A stretch of 64,000 nucleotides of DNA, taken from NCBI RefSeq assembly GCF_000503055.1, contig NZ_AYVY01000013.1, positions 77,070 through 141,069 on the forward strand. The letters run 5' to 3'. Positions within the stretch are counted from its first letter, which is position 1. Each line of letters begins with the position of its first letter. Both the position numbers and the translations under genes were made by a program. The notes beneath the pieces were generated by a model that was given only the letters and a program-made list of their open reading frames with translations, did not search any database and was not told where the DNA came from. Below are positions 43,250-51,928 of this stretch, piece after piece. The DNA is from Mesorhizobium sp. LSHC420B00 (lineage in GTDB: Bacteria > Pseudomonadota > Alphaproteobacteria > Rhizobiales > Rhizobiaceae).

Positions 43250-43702
43250 CTACCGATCCTTCACCGTCTCCATCGCCACGAAGGTCGAGGTCTGGGCGAC
43301 GTGCGGCAAGGCCGAGATGCGTTCGCCGAGCACGCGCCGGTAGGCGGCGATGTCGGTGGTGCGGACCTTCAGCAGATAGTCGAAGCTCGATGCCATCATG
43401 TGGCACTGCTCGATCTCCGGCACCGTCTGCACGGCGCGGTTGAAGGCGTCGAGCGCGGCCGAGCGGGTGTCGGACAGTTTCACCTGGACGAAGGCGACAT
43501 GGCCTTCGCCCATGCGCTCGCGGTCGACGATCGCCTGGTAGCCCCTGATAAAGCCGTCCTTCTCCAGCCGCTTCACCCGCGCCTGCACCGGCGTCTTCGA
43601 CAGGCCGACTTTTGCCGCCAGTTCCGACATGGAAAGCCGGCCGTTGCTGCCCAGGGCCGACAGGATGTTTCTGTCGATGCGGTCCAATTGGTCTTCTGCC
43701 AT
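43250..43702 (-). CDS. putR: Lrp/AsnC-family regulator of proline utilisation
   Basis: A 150-residue feast/famine regulator. The HTH is in LDRIDRNILSALGSNGRLSM then SELAAKVGLSKTPVQARVKR, followed by LEKDGFIRGY and a C-terminal RAM ligand-binding domain (about 65-145). It is divergent from putA, and in alphaproteobacteria such as Agrobacterium PutR activates putA in response to proline. An inverted repeat in the shared promoter (43748-43768) is its likely target. Symbol assigned by context. Confidence 0.9.
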   Translation of the reverse strand: MAEDQLDRIDRNILSALGSNGRLSMSELAAKVGLSKTPVQARVKRLEKDGFIRGYQAIVDRERMGEGHVAFVQVKLSDTRSAALDAFNRAVQTVPEIEQCHMMASSFDYLLKVRTTDIAAYRRVLGERISALPHVAQTSTFVAMETVKDR

Positions 43703-43747
43703 CGGATTCCTGGTCGAATTGGAGGTGATTGGCCATAATGATAGATC

Positions 43748-43768
43748 AATCGACCTGTCCTGTCGATT
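43748..43768. promoter_or_regulatory. Candidate PutR/Lrp binding site
   Basis: AATCGAC (43748-43754) and GTCGATT (43762-43768) form a perfect 7-bp inverted repeat with a 7-base spacer, between putR (start 43702) and putA (start 43865). Lrp-type regulators bind imperfect palindromes of this size, so it is a plausible activator site for putA. Confidence 0.5.
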
Positions 43769-43864
43769 TCTTTGGACCGGACGAAATCCCTACTTATGTT
43801 AGCTTGCGCCATTCGGTCCGGTGACCGCCGGCCCGCTTCCTTATGCTCGCTCTACAGGACCGCC

Positions 43865-46800
43865 ATGCCAGCGCTCGACACCATCCGCCAGCAAATCCGT
43901 GCCAATTATTTGCCCGACGAAGACCAGGCGGTGAAGCGGCTGGCCGAGGCGGCCGGGCTGTCCGTGCACGATCGCAAGGCGATTTCGGCCCGTGCCGCCG
44001 ATCTGGTGCGGGCGGTGCGCGGCTCGTCCGATCCGCGGCTGATGGAAGTGTTCCTGTCCGCCTACGGCCTCTCGACCAAGGAGGGCGTGGCGCTGATGTG
44101 CCTGGCCGAAGCGCTGCTGCGGGTGCCCGACACCGAGACGATGGACGACCTCATCGCCGACAAGATTGCGCCGCACGACTGGTCGGCGCATTCGGGCGGT
44201 TCGAGCTCGATCTTCATCAATGCATCGACCTGGGCGCTGATGCTGACCGGCCGCGTGCTCGACGAAGGCGAGGGCGGCATCGAAGGCACGCTACGCGCCA
44301 TGGTGCGCCGGCTGGGCGAGCCGGTCATCCGCAAGGCAGTCGCCGCCGCGATGCGCGAGATGGGCGAGCAGTTCGTGCTCGGCCGCACCATCGCCGAGGC
44401 CGTCAGGCGCGGCCGGCCGATGACGCAGAAGGGCTATCTCTATTCCTTCGACATGCTGGGCGAAGCGGCCCGCACCGAGGCCGACGCGCTGCGCTATCTC
44501 AAGGCCTATGCCGACGCCATCTCTTCGCTCGATGCCGGCGCCAACGGCCCCGACATCCGCCAGAACCACGGTATTTCGGTCAAGCTGTCGGCGCTGCATC
44601 CGCGCTATGAAGTGACCCAGAAAGAAAAGATGCTGCCGGTGATGGCCGAGCGGCTGTTGTCGCTGGCGCTGGCGGCGCGCCATTCGCGCATGGGGCTCAA
44701 CATCGACGCCGAGGAAGCCGACCGCCTCGATTTGTCGCTCGACGTCATCGAGCGGGTGTTGGCCGAGCCGGAGCTTGCCGGCTGGAACGGCTTTGGCGTC
44801 GTCGTCCAGGCCTATGGACCGCGCGCCGCCTTCGTCATCGACTGGCTCTACGCTCTGGCCAGGAAATACGACCGCAGCATCATGGTGCGGCTGGTCAAGG
44901 GCGCCTATTGGGACACCGAGATCAAGCGGGCGCAGACGCTCGGGCTCGACGGCTATCCGGTCTTTACCCGCAAGGCCAACACCGACGTCTCCTACTTGGC
45001 CTGCGCGAAGAAGCTGTTGTCGATGACCGACCGTATCTATCCGCAATTCGCCACTCACAATGCCCACACCGTCGCCGCCATCCTGTCGATGACGACGGAG
45101 CGCGATACATTCGAGTTCCAGCGCCTGCACGGCATGGGCGAAGCGCTGCATGAGACGGTGCGGCGGGCCGAAGGCACGCGCTGCCGCATCTATGCGCCGG
45201 TCGGCGCGCATTCCGACCTGCTCGCCTACCTGGTCCGCCGGCTGCTGGAGAACGGCGCCAATTCCTCCTTTGTCCACCAGATCACTGACGAGGAGGTCGA
45301 GCCCGAGGACATTGCCCGCGACCCGCTCGAAACGGTGGAGAAACAAGGCCCCGCCGCCAATCCGGCGATCGTGCCGCCGTCGGCGATCTTTGGCCCCGGC
45401 CGGCGCAACTCCAAGGGTTTCGATATCACCGACACGCTGACGCTGGCGGCGATCGACAAGGCCAGGGCCGAGTTCGCCGGGCCGGAGCGCTGGCACGCCA
45501 AGCCGGTCAGCCGCGCCGCCGGCTACGGCAAGCAGCGTCCGGTGGTCAATCCGGCAAAACCTTCGGAAGTGGTCGGCACGGTCAGCGAGGCCGGCGCCAA
45601 GCAGGTCGAGACCGCCGTGCGCATCGCCGTCGAGGCACAACCGGTATGGGCAAGACGCCCGGTCGCCGAGCGCGCCGCCATCCTCAACCGCGCGGCCGAT
45701 CTCTATGAGGCGAACGCCGTCGAGTTCTTTGCGCTCGCCGCCCGCGAGGCCGGCAAGTCGCTGGCCGACGGCGTTGCCGAGGTGCGCGAGGCGGTCGATT
45801 TCCTGCGCTACTATGCGGCCCAGGCCGCCAATGCCGAGGCGGGCACCGAGGCGCGTGGCGCCATCGCCTGCATCTCGCCGTGGAATTTTCCGCTCGCCAT
45901 CTTCACCGGGCAGATCGCGGCGGCACTGGTCACCGGCAATTCCGTGATCGCCAAGCCGGCCGAGCAGACGCCGCTGATCGCTTTCCGCGCTGTCCAACTG
46001 CTGCGCGAGGCCGGCGTGCCGGAAGACGTCATCCAGCTTCTGCCCGGCGACGGTCCCTCGGTCGGCGGCCCGCTGACCGCCGATCCGCGCATTGCCGGTG
46101 TCTGCTTTACCGGCTCGACCGAGGTCGCCAAGCTGATCGAAAAGCAGCTGGCCGAGACCGCCGCGCCCGACGCCATGCTGATTGCCGAGACCGGCGGCCT
46201 CAACGCCATGATCGTCGATTCCACGGCGCTGCCCGAACAGGCGGTGCGCGACATCCTCGCCTCCGCCTTCCAGAGCGCCGGCCAGCGCTGCTCGGCACTG
46301 CGCATTCTCTACGTGCAGAAGGACGTCGAGAAGAAGATGCTGGAGATGCTGAAAGGCGCTATGGAAGCGCTCAGCCTCGGCGACCCCTGGCGGATCTCGA
46401 CCGATGTCGGCCCGGTCATCGACGACGAGGCACAAGCGTCGATCCGCGACTATTGCACGAAAATGGGCCTGCAGGGCCGGCTGATCGCCAAGCTCGAAGC
46501 GCCGAAGGACGGCCGCTTCGTCGCGCCGCACGTCTTTCGGGTCAAGAGCATCGAGGAGTTGGAACGCGAGGTGTTCGGCCCGGTGCTGCACGTCGCCACC
46601 TTCGATGCCGACGAGATCGATGCGGTGATCGCCGCGATCAACCGCAAGGGCTACGGCCTGACCTTCGGCCTGCACACCCGCATCGAAGGCCGCGCGCAGC
46701 ATTTCGTCGACGGCATCCATGCTGGCAACATCTACGTCAACCGCAACCAGATCGGCGCCGTCGTCGGGGCGCAGCCCTTCGGCGGCGAGGGGCTTTCCGG

Positions 46801-47476
46801 CACCGGACCGAAGGCGGGCGGGCCACATTATCTCCGGCGCTTCCGCAAGGGGCCGGAGGCCGGCACCCATCTTGCCGAAGGCCGCAAGGTGACGGCGACC
46901 GAGCTCGCCGACAATCTGCCGGACCCGGCCTTTGGCGGCTGGTCGACGCGGCCGGATCGCGTCGCCATCCTGAGGAAACATCTGCGCGGCAAGGGTGCCG
47001 CGGCCATCGGTGCCGCCGCCGGCATCGATTTCGGCCAGGTCGACCTGCCCGGGCCGACCGGCGAGGCCAACACGCTGTCGCTGTCGCCGCGCGGGCGCGT
47101 GCTGTGCCTCGGTCCCGACGCGGATACCCTGCTTGCGCAGACGATCCAGGCGCTGGCTGCCGGCAATGCCGTGCTCGCCGTCGCACCTGGCGCGCCTGCG
47201 GCACTGTCGGCGCTGACCGGCAAGGGCCTGCCGCTGGCGGCGATCGACGGCCGTCCGGACCCGGTCGAAGCGCGCTCGCTGCGGGTCGATGTCGTCGCCT
47301 TTTCCGGTATGCCCGAGGCCGCGCGCATCGTGCGCAAGGTCATCGCCGACCGCGCCGGCCCGATCGTACCGCTGGTCAGCGAAGTGTATTATCCGGCCGC
47401 CTATGCGCACGAGCGCGCCGTCTGCGTCGACACCACGGCGGCGGGCGGCAATGCCAGCCTGCTGGCCGCGGCATAG
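43865..47476 (+). CDS. putA: Bifunctional proline dehydrogenase/P5C dehydrogenase PutA
   Basis: A 1203-residue enzyme that oxidises proline to glutamate. Domains: N-terminal arm (1-100), FAD-dependent proline dehydrogenase barrel (about 130-480, with KLSALHPRYE, MVRLVKGAYWDTEI and RLHGMGEALHE), aldehyde dehydrogenase (about 540-1010, with SPWNFPLAIFTGQ, FTGSTEVAKL and Cys809 in AGQRCSALRI) and a C-terminal domain. The ribbon-helix-helix DNA-binding domain of enterobacterial PutA is absent, in line with control by the divergent PutR. Start at MPALDTIRQQ, preceded by AGGA; the open frame further upstream overlaps the promoter. Confidence 0.95.
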   Translation: MPALDTIRQQIRANYLPDEDQAVKRLAEAAGLSVHDRKAISARAADLVRAVRGSSDPRLMEVFLSAYGLSTKEGVALMCLAEALLRVPDTETMDDLIADKIAPHDWSAHSGGSSSIFINASTWALMLTGRVLDEGEGGIEGTLRAMVRRLGEPVIRKAVAAAMREMGEQFVLGRTIAEAVRRGRPMTQKGYLYSFDMLGEAARTEADALRYLKAYADAISSLDAGANGPDIRQNHGISVKLSALHPRYEVTQKEKMLPVMAERLLSLALAARHSRMGLNIDAEEADRLDLSLDVIERVLAEPELAGWNGFGVVVQAYGPRAAFVIDWLYALARKYDRSIMVRLVKGAYWDTEIKRAQTLGLDGYPVFTRKANTDVSYLACAKKLLSMTDRIYPQFATHNAHTVAAILSMTTERDTFEFQRLHGMGEALHETVRRAEGTRCRIYAPVGAHSDLLAYLVRRLLENGANSSFVHQITDEEVEPEDIARDPLETVEKQGPAANPAIVPPSAIFGPGRRNSKGFDITDTLTLAAIDKARAEFAGPERWHAKPVSRAAGYGKQRPVVNPAKPSEVVGTVSEAGAKQVETAVRIAVEAQPVWARRPVAERAAILNRAADLYEANAVEFFALAAREAGKSLADGVAEVREAVDFLRYYAAQAANAEAGTEARGAIACISPWNFPLAIFTGQIAAALVTGNSVIAKPAEQTPLIAFRAVQLLREAGVPEDVIQLLPGDGPSVGGPLTADPRIAGVCFTGSTEVAKLIEKQLAETAAPDAMLIAETGGLNAMIVDSTALPEQAVRDILASAFQSAGQRCSALRILYVQKDVEKKMLEMLKGAMEALSLGDPWRISTDVGPVIDDEAQASIRDYCTKMGLQGRLIAKLEAPKDGRFVAPHVFRVKSIEELEREVFGPVLHVATFDADEIDAVIAAINRKGYGLTFGLHTRIEGRAQHFVDGIHAGNIYVNRNQIGAVVGAQPFGGEGLSGTGPKAGGPHYLRRFRKGPEAGTHLAEGRKVTATELADNLPDPAFGGWSTRPDRVAILRKHLRGKGAAAIGAAAGIDFGQVDLPGPTGEANTLSLSPRGRVLCLGPDADTLLAQTIQALAAGNAVLAVAPGAPAALSALTGKGLPLAAIDGRPDPVEARSLRVDVVAFSGMPEAARIVRKVIADRAGPIVPLVSEVYYPAAYAHERAVCVDTTAAGGNASLLAAA

Positions 47477-47537
47477 GGTTTCGCCAGGGCTCGCTCATCG
47501 CGGGCAGGGCGGCGCCGACTCTGCGTGGGGAGGGTCG

Positions 47538-48869
47538 CTACCTGATACCGAGCGGCACCTCGAACTGCCAGGCCGAGCGACCGGCTCCGTCTGGAATCGG
47601 GGGAAACGGAGAAGCCCGGCGGACCGCGTCGAGAGCGGCCTTGTCCAGCGCGGCAACGCCTGAACTGCCCGTCAGCCTGGCCGACCGGACGCTGCCGTTC
47701 GAACCGACGGTAAAGGCAACCGTGGCTGTGCCCGTGGCGCGCGTGCGTGTCGAATTGAAGGCCCGCACCAGCTTTGATCGGATCTTGCCGGGGTAGTTTG
47801 TGACGGCTGCATTGCCGATGCCGGACTTGCCGCCCCTGCTGGCAGTCAGGATCTTGCCGTCCTTCTTGCCGTCGGCCGTGCCGCGCGCGACATCCATTTC
47901 GTCACGGCCGCCGGAGCCGGTCTTTTTCTTCTTGGAATCGGCTTTGGCAAGTGCCTTGCCCGCCTTCTTGCGCAGGGCCGGCTTTTCAGGCTCGTTTGGT
48001 TCGGCTTTCCTGGCCGGCTTGTTCTTTGCGGTTGCCTTCTTCGGCTGCTTGGGCTTCGGCCTTTCCGGCTTCGGTTCTTCCGCCGCGACGACGGTCTCGA
48101 CCGTCTGAACCGTTTCGGCCGGCGCCGGGTCGGCTGGTGCCGGAGCACTCGTCTCGGCAGGATCGGCCCTTTCGACCGTGCTGACTGGCGGCGGCACGGC
48201 ATTGTCGTCAGTGGGCACCAGCCTGTCGGTCGCGAGAATGTCGGGCGATGGATCCGGGCGCGCCGGCTCGACAGGCTGGGCAGGCGCGGGCTCGGGGCGA
48301 TCGGCAAGAGGAGCAGTTTCCGTGACGGCCTCGCTAACCGGCTCGACCACATCTTTTTCCGATGCTTCCGCCACATCGGTGACCGGCTGGAGCGCCTCCT
48401 CTGCCGCGGTTGCCTGCGCCTCGACCGTTTCGACGGGCTTGGCGTCGAGCATGGTCACCATCGTTACGTTGGTCACTTCCGGGTCGTCTCCGACATCGCC
48501 GGCCGCCTGCTGCGGATCGGCGCCGAGCAGCATTTCGCCTTGCTGGTCGGCACCTTCGATGCTTGGCCTGTCGTCCGGCAGGGTGAGAAAGGCCAGCGCC
48601 ACCGCTGCGTGAAATGCGCAAGAGCAGGCGATCGCCACCGTCCAGTTGTGGCGCCGCTGCATCTGTCGTGCCTGCCGCAATGGCTCCGCCGGCACCGCAG
48701 TCAATTCGCCGTCGGCATCGGCGATGCAACTGTCTTCCGGTCTGTCGCGCGGCGAAACATGCAGCACCCCGCGAGGGATGGCGAAATCGGGATCGTCCGG
48801 TTCCGGCGGCAGGAAACCGGCCAATGGCCACGCCAGGGTGTTTCGCGCGAATGCCGGTTCCAGTCCCAA
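47538..48869 (-). CDS. tonB: TonB protein of the heme locus (TTG start)
   Basis: A 443-residue energy-transducing protein. A cytoplasmic N-terminal part of about 75 residues precedes a transmembrane anchor (WTVAIACSCAFHAAVALAFL), a long Pro/Glu/Lys-rich periplasmic spacer (about 100-340) and a C-terminal TonB domain with YPGKIRSKLVRAFNSTRTRA, VGSNGSVRSARLTGSSG and ASPFPPIPDG. No ATG fits; a TTG at 48869, three bases past the upstream gene's stop and after GGGGTCTGAAT, is the best start. It couples proton motive force to the heme receptor HmuR upstream. Confidence 0.85.
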   Translation of the reverse strand: MGLEPAFARNTLAWPLAGFLPPEPDDPDFAIPRGVLHVSPRDRPEDSCIADADGELTAVPAEPLRQARQMQRRHNWTVAIACSCAFHAAVALAFLTLPDDRPSIEGADQQGEMLLGADPQQAAGDVGDDPEVTNVTMVTMLDAKPVETVEAQATAAEEALQPVTDVAEASEKDVVEPVSEAVTETAPLADRPEPAPAQPVEPARPDPSPDILATDRLVPTDDNAVPPPVSTVERADPAETSAPAPADPAPAETVQTVETVVAAEEPKPERPKPKQPKKATAKNKPARKAEPNEPEKPALRKKAGKALAKADSKKKKTGSGGRDEMDVARGTADGKKDGKILTASRGGKSGIGNAAVTNYPGKIRSKLVRAFNSTRTRATGTATVAFTVGSNGSVRSARLTGSSGVAALDKAALDAVRRASPFPPIPDGAGRSAWQFEVPLGIR

Positions 48870-48871
48870 AT

Positions 48872-49306
48872 TCAGACCCCGAAGGCGATGCCGGTCCTGG
48901 TCTGCGTCTTCAGCCCGCGCATGCAGGCATTCGGCTCGGCGCCGGCGCATTCCGTGGCGCTGTTGATCAACACGCGGCTGACCTTGCCGCAATCGGTGCC
49001 GGCAAGGTCGAAACGCGTCACCTTGGTCTTGCCTGCAGGCAGCTCCTTGAAATCGAGCACGGTCAGCCGGTCGACGACGCCGGCCTCGTTGAACAACGCG
49101 ATCTCGAACGCCGCCTTGGAAAGACCGGCGCCGAGATTGTTGGTGACCACGAAGGTTAGGCGGCAGCCCTTGTCGGATGGCTGCGCGCCGTTCAGCTCGA
49201 GGATCAGCGCCGGCGCTTGCTGCTGTGTCCATGCCGGAGCCGCCGCAAGCGACATAGCCACCGCCGCGGCCAACAGACGAAGGGATGCTGTCACGCCTTG
49301 CCTCAT
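48872..49306 (-). CDS. Small secreted Cys-containing protein between hmuR and tonB
   Basis: A 144-residue protein with a signal peptide (LRLLAAAVAMSLAAAPAWTQ) and a compact beta-type domain. Four Cys in the mature part (DKGCRLTF, GTDCGK, ATECAGAEPNACMRG) could form two disulfides. The segments CRLTFVVTNNLGAGLSKAAF and KELPAGKTKVTRFDLAGTDC look like an immunoglobulin-like fold. It starts 2 bases after the hmuR stop and ends 2 bases before the tonB start. Its role in heme uptake is not described to my knowledge. Confidence 0.85.
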   Translation of the reverse strand: MRQGVTASLRLLAAAVAMSLAAAPAWTQQQAPALILELNGAQPSDKGCRLTFVVTNNLGAGLSKAAFEIALFNEAGVVDRLTVLDFKELPAGKTKVTRFDLAGTDCGKVSRVLINSATECAGAEPNACMRGLKTQTRTGIAFGV

Positions 49307-49308
49307 CG

Positions 49309-51522
49309 TCAGCCTCCAAACCGCATGGTCGCCGCCAGCTTCAGGGTGACGCCGGGCTCGTAGACGATACTCGTGGTCGACGCGTTCAGTGGGTTGGCGT
49401 ATTTGACGTCGAACAGATTGTCGGCGCGGAAATCGACCTTGAAATTGTCGGTCGCCTGGTAGCTGGCGAAGGCATTGACCAGCGTATAGTCCTTGGCCAC
49501 CGCGTTGCCCTGCGGCTTGCCGTTGTATTGCACCTCGCCGCCGACAGTCAGCCTGTCCTCGAGGAAGCGAAAGCCGAGTTGCCCGGTGACCTGGGAGGAG
49601 GGGACGGTGACAAGGTCCGCCCGCTCGCCTTCATAGGAAATCGTGTGGCCATCGGTGAACGACGCCGAAAGCCCGGCAAAGCCCCAGGCTGCGTCATAGA
49701 CGCCCTCCATCTCGAAGCCGTGGATCTTGGCCTTGGCGAAATTCTGATACTGGAAGCAGATCGGGATGCCCGGACCGAACGGGCAGCCGCTGGTCGGGTC
49801 GAACGCCGATAGCGTCACGCCGTCGATGTAATCGTCGACATTGTTGTTGAAATAGGCCGCCTTCAGCCGCAGCGCGTCGTCGGCCTCGATGACGCCGTTG
49901 GTGCTGTAGTTGACGCCAAACTCCACGGTCTTGCCGGTTTCGGGCTTGAGATTGGGATTGGGGAGGAACGGGAAGCTGACGCCTGCCGGATGATTGCCGC
50001 TGATCAGGGTCTCCGATAGCGAAGGGGAACGGTAGCCTTCTGCGTAAGTGCCGTAGAATTGCAGGCCGGAAAGGCTGGCGCTTTCGAAGGGCGAAATGCC
50101 CACTGTGATGCGTGGCGACAGCCGGTCGCCAGAGGTTTCGCCGACATCGCTGTCGAGCTTGTAGCTGTCGTAACGCAGCCCGGCGATGACCTCGAGCCAG
50201 TCCCAGGTGAGCTTGTCCTGGACGTATGCGCCGGAGACGTTTCTATCGCCCAAGGGCGTGTAGAAACTGTCGCCGCCCGCCGTGCCGCCTGTCTCGACAT
50301 CGTCGCCAACCCAGTCGCCGCCATAGGTCAGCTCATGCGCGATCCCAACGGTCTCGAATCTCGACGTGTTCCAGATGTCGATGCCGGAGGTGCCGATGTC
50401 GAACATCGATTTCGAACCCGCCGGCAAAACCACGGGCAGACCGGTGACCGGATCAAACCGGTTTTGCGCCACAAGGGTCGTCAGATCGAGCTTGGTCTTG
50501 TTGTAAGAGGCGTTGATGTGGAGATCGAGCCAGCTCTTGTCTTCGTCGGTGATGTTGTAGCGGGCCGTGAAGGTATTCGCCTTCAGGTCGGCGTCGTTCA
50601 CCGGCGCGCTGCCGCTGGTCTCGGTCCATCCGTCGTTCGAGCCGATCCAACCGAGCTTCAGCTCGCTGTTTTCGCTGGGGCGGATGGTCGTCTTGAGGAG
50701 GCCGCTCAAGACGTCGAAGCCAGTGCCCGCTACAGTGTCGCCGCCGCCATGCTTGTAGTCGTCATAGTCGCGGTAGACGATGTTGCCGAGCACGTCCCAG
50801 TTCTCGTTTATCCGGTAGGCGCCGGTGGCGCTGGTGGTCCAGCCTTCACCGTTGGTTTCGTAACGCCCGGTCGCGGATGCCGCCCAGGTCTCGTCGGGCT
50901 TGAGGAAATCCTGAGCATCCTTGGTATCGAAAAAGACGACGCCGCCGATCGCCCCGGAGCCGTAGGTATTGGCGACCGGACCGCGGATCACGTCGACGGA
51001 TTTGATCAATTCGGGATCGATGTAGAAGGTCGATTGCGTGCCGTGATCCGAGCGCTGGAAATTCTGGCGGGCACCGTCGACGATGACGGAGACGCGGCCG
51101 AAGTCCTGCAGGCCGCGGATGTTGATGCTGGAGCTGACACGCCTTGCGTCGGCCTGGACGGCGACACCCGGCACACCGAACAGCATGTCGTTGGGCGTCG
51201 TCGCCATGCGGCGCTCTAGCTGCTCCTCGTCGACATGGCTGGCTGAAGCAAGCGACTCGATCGCCGTCTCGCCGGTGCGGCTGAGGATCAGGATCTTGTC
51301 GAGCAGCGTGGCACCCGCCGGGGCGGGCTTTGCCTGTTCTGGCGGTTGAGACGGGTCAGTCTGCTGCTGGTCGGCTGCCGGTTGGGCAGCCGGCTGGGCG
51401 CCGGCCGGTGCGGCGAGCAGCGGGATCGCCGCCGCGCCGGCCAGCAACGCGGCCATTTTGCTTGTCATAGAACAGTGTGCCAGGCCGCTGCCCACCGGCC
51501 GTCCCCAATTCGCCAACCCCAT
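49309..51522 (-). CDS. hmuR: TonB-dependent heme receptor HmuR
   Basis: A 737-residue outer-membrane receptor. A signal peptide ends near LLAAPAGAQ; a Pro/Gln-rich linker precedes the TonB-box-like DKILIL. The plug domain (about 100-210) contains MLFGVPGVAVQADARRVSSS and INIRGLQDFGRVSVIVDGAR, and the beta-barrel ends TLKLAATMRFGG with the terminal aromatic expected by the assembly machinery. GGAG lies seven bases before the ATG at 51522; the ATG at 51468 would give a shorter signal peptide. Heme is inferred from the adjacent hmuPSTUV genes. Confidence 0.9.
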   Translation of the reverse strand: MGLANWGRPVGSGLAHCSMTSKMAALLAGAAAIPLLAAPAGAQPAAQPAADQQQTDPSQPPEQAKPAPAGATLLDKILILSRTGETAIESLASASHVDEEQLERRMATTPNDMLFGVPGVAVQADARRVSSSINIRGLQDFGRVSVIVDGARQNFQRSDHGTQSTFYIDPELIKSVDVIRGPVANTYGSGAIGGVVFFDTKDAQDFLKPDETWAASATGRYETNGEGWTTSATGAYRINENWDVLGNIVYRDYDDYKHGGGDTVAGTGFDVLSGLLKTTIRPSENSELKLGWIGSNDGWTETSGSAPVNDADLKANTFTARYNITDEDKSWLDLHINASYNKTKLDLTTLVAQNRFDPVTGLPVVLPAGSKSMFDIGTSGIDIWNTSRFETVGIAHELTYGGDWVGDDVETGGTAGGDSFYTPLGDRNVSGAYVQDKLTWDWLEVIAGLRYDSYKLDSDVGETSGDRLSPRITVGISPFESASLSGLQFYGTYAEGYRSPSLSETLISGNHPAGVSFPFLPNPNLKPETGKTVEFGVNYSTNGVIEADDALRLKAAYFNNNVDDYIDGVTLSAFDPTSGCPFGPGIPICFQYQNFAKAKIHGFEMEGVYDAAWGFAGLSASFTDGHTISYEGERADLVTVPSSQVTGQLGFRFLEDRLTVGGEVQYNGKPQGNAVAKDYTLVNAFASYQATDNFKVDFRADNLFDVKYANPLNASTTSIVYEPGVTLKLAATMRFGG

Positions 51523-51604
51523 GCTGCAACTCCAAGAATCCATGTTCGATGCTGGCTGGCTTGGGGCTCGCTGGCATTTTTCATCGCGTCCGGCGTCTTA
51601 AATG

Positions 51605-51647
51605 TTGACTCATTTACTCCGCTAGATAACATGACCATTCGAGTCAA
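51605..51647. promoter_or_regulatory. Divergent iron-responsive promoter region with IRO box
   Basis: TGACCATTCGAGTCA at 51632-51646 matches the TGA-N9-TCA form of the iron-responsive operator reported for rhizobial RirA regulons. TTGACT occurs on both strands (plus 51605-51610, minus 51647-51642), giving a symmetric arrangement of putative -35 elements for hmuP and hmuR; the box overlaps the minus one. RirA, encoded downstream of hmuV, is the expected repressor when iron is sufficient. Confidence 0.65.
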
Positions 51648-51712
51648 GAATTGAATCGGCATTTCACGCAGGCGCCGAGCCAGATGCCCGGCACAGAACA
51701 GGGAGCGAACCC

Positions 51713-51919
51713 ATGAACACGCACAATCCCAGCGACTTTCGCTATCGCGTCCGCCGTTCCGACGAAAATTCCGTCCGTTTCGAACGGGTCCAATCGGCCG
51801 TGAGAACGCTGTCCAGCAACACGCTGTTCCAGGGCGAGCACGAGATCGGCATCGAACATCACGGTGCGCTGTATCGGCTGAAGATCACCCGGCAGGGCAA
51901 GCTCATCCTCAACAAGTAG
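51713..51919 (+). CDS. hmuP: Hemin uptake protein HmuP/HemP
   Basis: A 68-residue protein of the HemP family, which in rhizobia and Burkholderia is needed for expression of the heme receptor gene. The conserved tail HHGALYRLKITRQGKLILNK is present, as is SSNTLFQGEHEIGIEH. AGGGAG lies upstream of the ATG. It is the first gene of the hmuPSTUV operon and is followed after 9 bases by hmuS. Confidence 0.92.
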   Translation: MNTHNPSDFRYRVRRSDENSVRFERVQSAVRTLSSNTLFQGEHEIGIEHHGALYRLKITRQGKLILNK

Positions 51920-51928
51920 GTGGTGGAA

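Noticed and set aside
44291-47410. 1039-codon open frame antisense to putA
   Set aside because: It mirrors the high third-position GC of putA, has no domain logic (Asp/Arg/Gly-rich) and covers an unambiguous bifunctional enzyme gene.
47538-49319. 593-codon frame suggesting a longer TonB
   Set aside because: The first 150 codons are the off-frame of the secreted protein gene; a TTG at 48869 separates the two.
51606-51620. TGACTCATTTACTCC as a second IRO box
   Set aside because: The right half is TCC instead of TCA, so it does not fit TGA-N9-TCA.
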